Shown here: one piece after another, positions 58,782-64,000 of the stretch
How the letters are laid out: each line of letters begins with the position of its first letter
How positions within the stretch are numbered: the first letter of the stretch is position 1
NCBI GenBank assembly: GCA_963969595.1
Contig: OZ018408.1
Coordinates: forward strand, 50,097,022 to 50,161,021
Reading direction: 5' to 3'
Length of the DNA: 64,000 nt
DNA from: Neckera pumila
Lineage: Eukaryota; Streptophyta; Bryopsida; Hypnales; Neckeraceae
Notes under the pieces: model-generated
Databases searched by the model: none
Told to the model about the DNA's origin: nothing
Seen by the model: only the letters and a program-made list of their open reading frames with translations
Made by a program: the position numbers and the translations under genes

Positions 58782-59279
58782 ATGGACTTTTCTGTGAAGT
58801 CAATCAAGGACGGGGTGGTAGACAGCCCTCTCGAGCGCAAACCGCGCCTGCCTGCTTCGTGCTCGCCATCTGCTTTGCGCTCCAGGGGAGATCGACATTC
58901 ATCAGGGTTACCAACTGCCTCCGATAGAGGGACGCAAAGGAAGCTCTATGGAGATGCCAATTATCCAATGTCTGCACCGGAAGTGAAGTTGGATGTCCCA
59001 GAACCACACCCAAAAATTGTTCTCCAGTCAGTTCTTCCGCTGTTGGTTCCGCAGCAACGTGCATCGACTCAAAGGAAGACTTTGAAGAGAAGACGTGATG
59101 GGCCATCCTGTAGTCAATCCTCGGCTCGAAGTTGGGACTCGTGGGAGCGGAGGTCATTACTAGCACAGCAAAGGGAACACTTGCGCCAAGACGAGACGAT
59201 CGCCAAGGGGGGATACAGTCGTGGACCCAAAATTTTGAAGGCCTTGGAAAAGCTAAAGGACACAGCGCATAGTTCATAG
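58782..59279 (+). CDS. Hypothetical 165-codon ORF, uncertain
   Basis: ATG at 58782, TAG at 59277. The product is basic and rich in Arg/Ser/Pro (QRKTLKRRRDGPS near residue 108, RSLLAQQREHLRQDE near 135) with no recognised domain. The stretch is GC-richer than its surroundings, and the opposite strand is also open for 157 codons, so the open frame may just reflect composition. No splice partners or promoter seen. It could be a fragment of a larger spliced gene or nothing. Confidence 0.25.
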   Translation: MDFSVKSIKDGVVDSPLERKPRLPASCSPSALRSRGDRHSSGLPTASDRGTQRKLYGDANYPMSAPEVKLDVPEPHPKIVLQSVLPLLVPQQRASTQRKTLKRRRDGPSCSQSSARSWDSWERRSLLAQQREHLRQDETIAKGGYSRGPKILKALEKLKDTAHSS

Positions 59280-59472
59280 TGGATTACATTAGATTTTCTA
59301 GAGATGTAGATAGCAGGTAGGAATGTATAGAGTTCTTGGAGAACTATTCGGCATGGCATATCTTACACAAGGCTCTTCCGTACATTGTGAGCAATGCAAG
59401 CCGGGAAAATGTTACAAACCGGGTTGTCAAAATATCATATCTTCATTGCTCGTGATAGTCATGCAACTAGAA

Positions 59473-59746
59473 GCTTGGGAAGATGAGGTCATAGTAACTA
59501 AACAATGAAGTGGATGCTGAATTTTGACCTGGATCAGGATACAAGTAATATAGGAACAAAACCTCTAGGCGTCGCTCTAAGCACATTCATAAATGACACT
59601 CCAAACGGTAGCGCGTGGGGTGCGATTTCTGAGAGTGCTAGAGTGGCATCTGGAGGACTTGTTTCTATAATGTTTGTGCCTTGAATCAGGTCAAGAGTTC
59701 AGCATCCACTTCATTCTCCAGTTACCATGGCCTCATCTTCTCAAGC
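59473..59746. mobile_element. Hairpin MITE with 66-bp arms
   Basis: Left arm 59473-59538 (GCTTGGGAAGATGAGGTCAT onward to ACCTGGATCAGG) returns inverted at 59681-59746 with a modest number of mismatches. The loop of about 140 bp includes GCGTCGCTCTAAGCAC and GAGAGTGCTAGAGTGG. It has no coding capacity; the structure is that of a small fold-back element. Confidence 0.75.
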
Positions 59747-61488
59747 AATCTATTTGTAGTGCCTAACACGAGCGGTGGTGATGTGATATTTTGCTGCCAG
59801 GAGTGTAATGGTACAAAAGTGAATGCTTAATTTTGACTAGGTTGTGAGTATGGAAATTACAAAAACTAATTATTTCCGGATCCACTCTAAACACTTGCAT
59901 GGACAACACTTGATTCTCTTGGAAGCGCTTAAATAACAAGTGCGGCTTGTGCAAGTGTTTACAGTGGACCTACGAATGGTGTTATTTGTAATTTCTTTGC
60001 TTAAGTCTCGGATTTGGATAGTGAAAATGTGACAAATACGTGTACATTTGATGACTTTTTCAATTTAATAGTAATGCACACTGCAAATTCTGCACATCAT
60101 TTGTGGATTATTCATTTCCAAACTCGTTTTGGGTGCCGTGCATTCCATTTTAGGTGTTGTTTAGTTGAAATTCTTCTTTCTTTCCCACTTATATGTCTCC
60201 AGAGATTCCCATGTCATTGGCAAAAGACTCCCATTTCACTGGAAAACTCCCAAAATAGTGAATATGAGGTTTTCCCCGCCCCTTCCTTTGCCTGCCATTG
60301 GAATGAAGATAACCGTTCCCTGTCAATAGGGCTTAGTGAAGGTTGATGTTGACACATCACCGGTGCATTTGGAATACACAACCTATATGCAAAAAATAGA
60401 CTTGGCGGACCAACTCTAGAGTACTTATACGTGCCAAGTTTGTACTCTAACTTTTCTTTTTCTTGTAAGATACCACTTGTGTGAATATGTGGATATTGTA
60501 TAAACAAGAATGTAGTTGGAGGTGTGTGTCTTGGAGTATACATCTTGACCACCATATGGCAATAGCATCTATGTTAGAATCAGGGTATTTGCACATGAAG
60601 GGATCTTCATCATATAGAGTGTTAGGGTCCCTCCAACTTTTATGTTTTATGGGTTAGTAAAGAGTACTACAAGGAGGAATTGTGAGTGACAATGTAGGAC
60701 AATGTGATGCAAGTTTATGTGCAGAGAGTTTTATTAGCTTTGCTTTGGTGACTGCTATTTTTCATTCCCTGAGGTCCTTCACAAGTGACAGCATGCATGT
60801 GAGGTAGGACATAACTTCGTGTACCTGACTGAATTTGCAGACAGAGCAGTAACGTACATACTTGAGGGCAAAATAGTGTGGTTCACTTTTATGCTTTAGT
60901 GGTTGGAATTTCACTGTCTTCTGAGAGACTCACAAAAGAGTTCCTTCAGTTGGACATGGGCCATGAGGTCATTTCTGTGGTAGACTGGTACAGTAGGTGA
61001 GATGTCAATGAATTGATGGGATAGTTAAGATGTGTCCACAACTGATTTGCTGGGGAGGAGTCACGCTAGTCTGTCATGACTCATGACATTGATGAAACCT
61101 GGCTCTCATTCAGTTATTTGTTCTCCAAAACTTAAGCTTAGTGAAATTGGCTGGAACTTAAGCTTAGCCAAAGGGTATTTCAATCATGGTAAGTTGAGAG
61201 CTTCAGGTTACCATTCAATCCCATTGATTTCCTCAAATCCGAGCTCAGCTCAGCTCAGCTCAGCTATTGTAGCTGATTCAGTTACCCACATTGTGACCAT
61301 GTGGAGTTTGAACTGTCTGATATTCGTCAGTCTTGAGGAGTCCATCCACTGGGAGCCAGTGTGCTCAGAGCATTGCCAATTCACATTGCTTGAAAATGAG
61401 ACAAGTAACAACTCAACTTATAATTCTCCGAGAACTACCTCGCACTGACTACTTCAAAATCATTTCTAACTTCTTTTGAGTTTTCAAT
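59747..61488. other. Non-coding stretch, nothing recognised
   Basis: Open frames of 60-120 codons on both strands lack recognisable motifs. A short microsatellite of AGCTC units (61241-61265) is present. A second small hairpin-like segment near 59830-59970 shares words with the hairpin element before it. Confidence 0.45.
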
Positions 61489-62096
61489 GGAGAAAAGAAA
61501 CTCCTCATACACACATGGGGTGGTAGGAGGTAGAACAACCAATGTGGGATATGTAAATTGGAATTAATAGGAGTTCAACAGCTCATACTTAAGTCAAAAG
61601 TAGGAATTGTGTCTGAAGTATAGTTTTAAACTTGATCTAGATATAGTATAATAAAAAAATTCAGAAAGCTTTTGAACCAAAAAAAGTTGATAAATCAAGA
61701 TAAATTTCATCTCCAAAAAAGCCTCCAATCAAAAGCTATGGAAAGTTTTCAAAAAGGGATTGGAAGGGAATTTCTTTTTATATTTTCAAACATTGTCTCT
61801 GAAATTTGTCCATAACTTTTGATTGGAGGCTCTAAATCTCAAACAAAGTTTTGGAGATGAAATTTATCATTCTTCATATGCTACCTTTTTTTGGTTCAAA
61901 GTATTCTAGAAAAAGTTATTATGCTATGCCTAAATCAGGTCTAAAATTCTACTTCCAACACAGTTCCTATTTTAATTTGACCTAACTATGAGTGGTTGAG
62001 CTCCTAGTAATTCTAATTTGCATGTCCCACATGGATTGCTCTACCTCCTACCACCCCATGAGTATATAGTGAACTTTTCTTCTCACTTGAAAATCT
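61489..62096. mobile_element. Fold-back element, copy 3, most complete
   Basis: Arms of roughly 280 bp: 61489-61775 and 61790-62096, inverted, with ACACATGGGGTGGTAGGAGG near the left edge and CCTCCTACCACCCCATG near the right. Inner words (GATCTAGATATAGTATAAT; ATGCTATGCCTAAATCAGGT) match copies 1 and 2. This copy defines the full family. Fragments of the outer arm also occur near 11940 and 62930. Confidence 0.75.
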
Positions 62097-64000
62097 TAAA
62101 AGAAGTTGAAAATCCATTCTTTTTTTTGACACAAACAAAGGAAACTTTATTGTAGTTGAAAATGCTTCTAAGCAAAATTTTAAAAAAAAATAATCTAACT
62201 TCATTTAAAGACCAGTTGGAAGATCGGTACTTTGACTCACCAAATTTGGCTGTGACTGACCATTTTTTAGCCCTCACCGTACCTATCATAGGGTAGTGAA
62301 GCTGGCATCATACGGCCAGTCACCAAGTCCCCTACTTGAAGTGTTGTCGTGTGCAAGTTCTTAGCATCTGTTTTATCTCAGCAATAGTATTCAATTCAAT
62401 TAAAAATTAGTTGGAGAGGACTTAATAGTGAATGGAGCTATGATGCAATTAGTAAGAATTAAGTTAGTAGTAATTAAACTTTGTTGTTTTATATATTTTT
62501 TAAGAGCATCTGCAATGCATACTTTGTAAAGAAGCCTTATAACGACAAATGTAGGGCCAGATTTGAAGCTTGCACAGTGAAGGGCAAGATGTTGAATGGT
62601 CCATTCGAAATAGGCCCATACTAACATGGTGTACGGGTTGGACCATGGGGCCCGGTTGAGCACATAAGTGATTGGGTGCAGCCGCAGGATCATGATCTCG
62701 ACGAAGTTCAGGACAACAATGACCAGCCATGTTTATCGGCAAATCTTGTACTTCACGGCAAAGTGTAATTATTCCATTGTTACACTTAAGAATTTCATTG
62801 TTCTATGACACCTACATAGAATGGACTTTAGTTGTTTTAAGGTTTATAGTGGCAAGTTCAGGTTTGAATGTCTTCTTTTTGCTACACAATTTGATCTAAC
62901 TAAGAGATGTTGAATTCTACATATCCTACATGGGTTGTTTTACCTCCTATCACTCATTATGTATCTAAAGAGCTTGTCTACTCAATTCTAAATACAAATG
63001 GCTTTTAAAGCAAAGTGAAATAGATGTTGAATTTAGTAAGTAGTATGAACAAAATTCTATAAGTGTTATGAATTTTTTTTTGAAAACCTCAGATTGACTT
63101 TTCTATTGAAAATTGTGAGCACTTCCCAAAGTGGGGATGGAAGTGAGTTTGGTGAAGAACACAAGACAATATGAAGGACATGATGAAGGGGATGTCAAGT
63201 GTGACGTTGTTGTTGAAGGACCAAAATCCATTTGTACTGCATAGAATTATACAAAAGTATATTTGAGTTTAGATTGCAACATATGCAGTCCTTCCATAAT
63301 GGTTGCATTGGAGTACAAACTTAATTACAAACTACTCTGTGAACGGTACAATATCAAAATTGTCTTTGCTGCTAGGAGCATTGCAATGCTCTAAGGCCAT
63401 TCTGCTAGCAACTAAACCTGTACCAATTATACAACTACTACACTAATGTAGTAGTTGGATAGCACTATTGCAATGGATAGTTGGAGAGCACTAGTAGTGG
63501 TTTTCTAGTAATAACAATCTATACCTTAAATTTGGCTGTTTGTTTGTTTGTTTTGTTTGTTTGTTTTGTTTGTTACGTTGAGATCTCCCGGACCGTGCAT
63601 CCCCCGGCCGCGTGCTTGGTACCATCGGAAAGGGCTCGGCGAGGAGGGGTGCATGGGCTTGGTTTTGTGGCGTTTGGAGCGGTGGTGCAAAAGTTATTGA
63701 ATTTCAAAGTATTTATTGATTAAAAAATCAGAAAATTACTTTTACTTTGATTTTGGTGGCGTTCTTGCTACTGGGAGTGGAACCGGGAGTGGAACTAGAA
63801 GTGGATGAAAATTGGGCCAACGGCATAGGGCCACACTAGTTTGTACTAAATCATCATAGTCAATTTTCCCCCAATTTTCAACCTAAAGACTACCATTTTA
63901 GCATTAGAAGTTTCGTGCACCTAAAAAAACCTAAAAAATACTTCGTCATCCACATTCAATAAGAAATATCTCAACATCCTTGCAACTGTGAGTTCTTGAA
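62097..64000. other. Non-coding stretch with small repeats
   Basis: No supportable gene. It contains a fold-back arm fragment near 62930, a perfect hairpin at 63432-63457 (arms CAACTACTACA and TGTAGTAGTTG, loop CTAA), a TTTG-type microsatellite at 63537-63574, and a short GC-rich patch at 63585-63650 (CCCCCGGCCGCGTGC) of unknown origin. Confidence 0.5.

Noticed and set aside
58804..59277. Minus-strand 157-codon frame opposite the hypothetical ORF
   Set aside because: Both strands are open in this GC-richer patch; no domain supports either, and I kept only the plus-strand one at low confidence.
63585..63650. rRNA or organelle-derived fragment
   Set aside because: A short GC-rich patch only; I could not match it to any conserved rRNA or organelle segment.

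Overview
This is nuclear DNA of a eukaryote, most likely a plant-lineage (streptophyte) genome. The coding parts are interrupted by GT-AG introns. There is a short interstitial stretch of plant-type TTTAGGG repeats at 26.4 kb, a Mutator-like transposase with a SWIM zinc finger, and long AT-rich repeat-filled stretches. The mix of piggyBac-type elements, a DUF7869-like protein and FCP1-like fusions makes me lean towards a non-flowering plant or charophyte alga. I cannot name the species. I see no convincing housekeeping gene; nearly everything recognisable is mobile or mobile-derived.

Layout. 0-21.5 kb: AT-rich, with TTAA-flanked piggyBac-type MITEs (five fairly complete, plus an inverted pair forming a 1.8-kb palindrome), a piggyBac transposase fragment, a CACTA-type element with a 3-bp target duplication, and fold-back elements. 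21.7-24.4 kb (minus): a decayed gene for a DUF7869/DDE-like protein, preceded by an array of short palindromes at 24.5-25.2 kb. 27.8-40.6 kb: a 12.9-kb element inserted in a 175-176-bp satellite, with a 9-10-bp target duplication. It carries two divergent genes: a Mutator-like transposase (minus, 28.3-31.9) and a multi-exon gene (plus, 33.5-39.9) whose product looks like a ParB/Srx-type domain followed by a permuted DNA methyltransferase-like domain. Intron 1 of that gene holds a tandem repeat of exactly 96 bp, each unit carrying a GTTAAC-centred palindrome. 46.4-53 kb (plus): a related but decayed multi-exon gene (ParB-like, methyltransferase-like, acidic/glutamine-rich linker, FCP1/HAD-like). 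Its introns and flanks carry the same palindrome family as the array at 24.5-25.2 kb. 53.6-57.8 kb: another mobile element with a gag-like ORF, itself split by a TTAA MITE. 57.8-64 kb: repeats and hairpin elements, no confident gene.

Main inference. The window seems to hold two cases of the same design: a DDE-type transposase gene facing away from a ParB-plus-methyltransferase-like partner gene, with family-specific palindromes in the non-coding DNA of the partner gene and, for one pair, also of the transposase gene. In the first pair both genes lie in one element with a clear target duplication. In the second pair (DUF7869-like gene at 21.7-24.4 kb and the gene at 47.0-52.7 kb) the halves are linked only by the shared palindrome family, and the first element appears inserted between them. 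All twelve in-frame stops that I place in the decayed genes are TAG or TGA and none is TAA, which fits C-to-T decay of methylated DNA. Domain names rest on motif reading by eye; no search was run.
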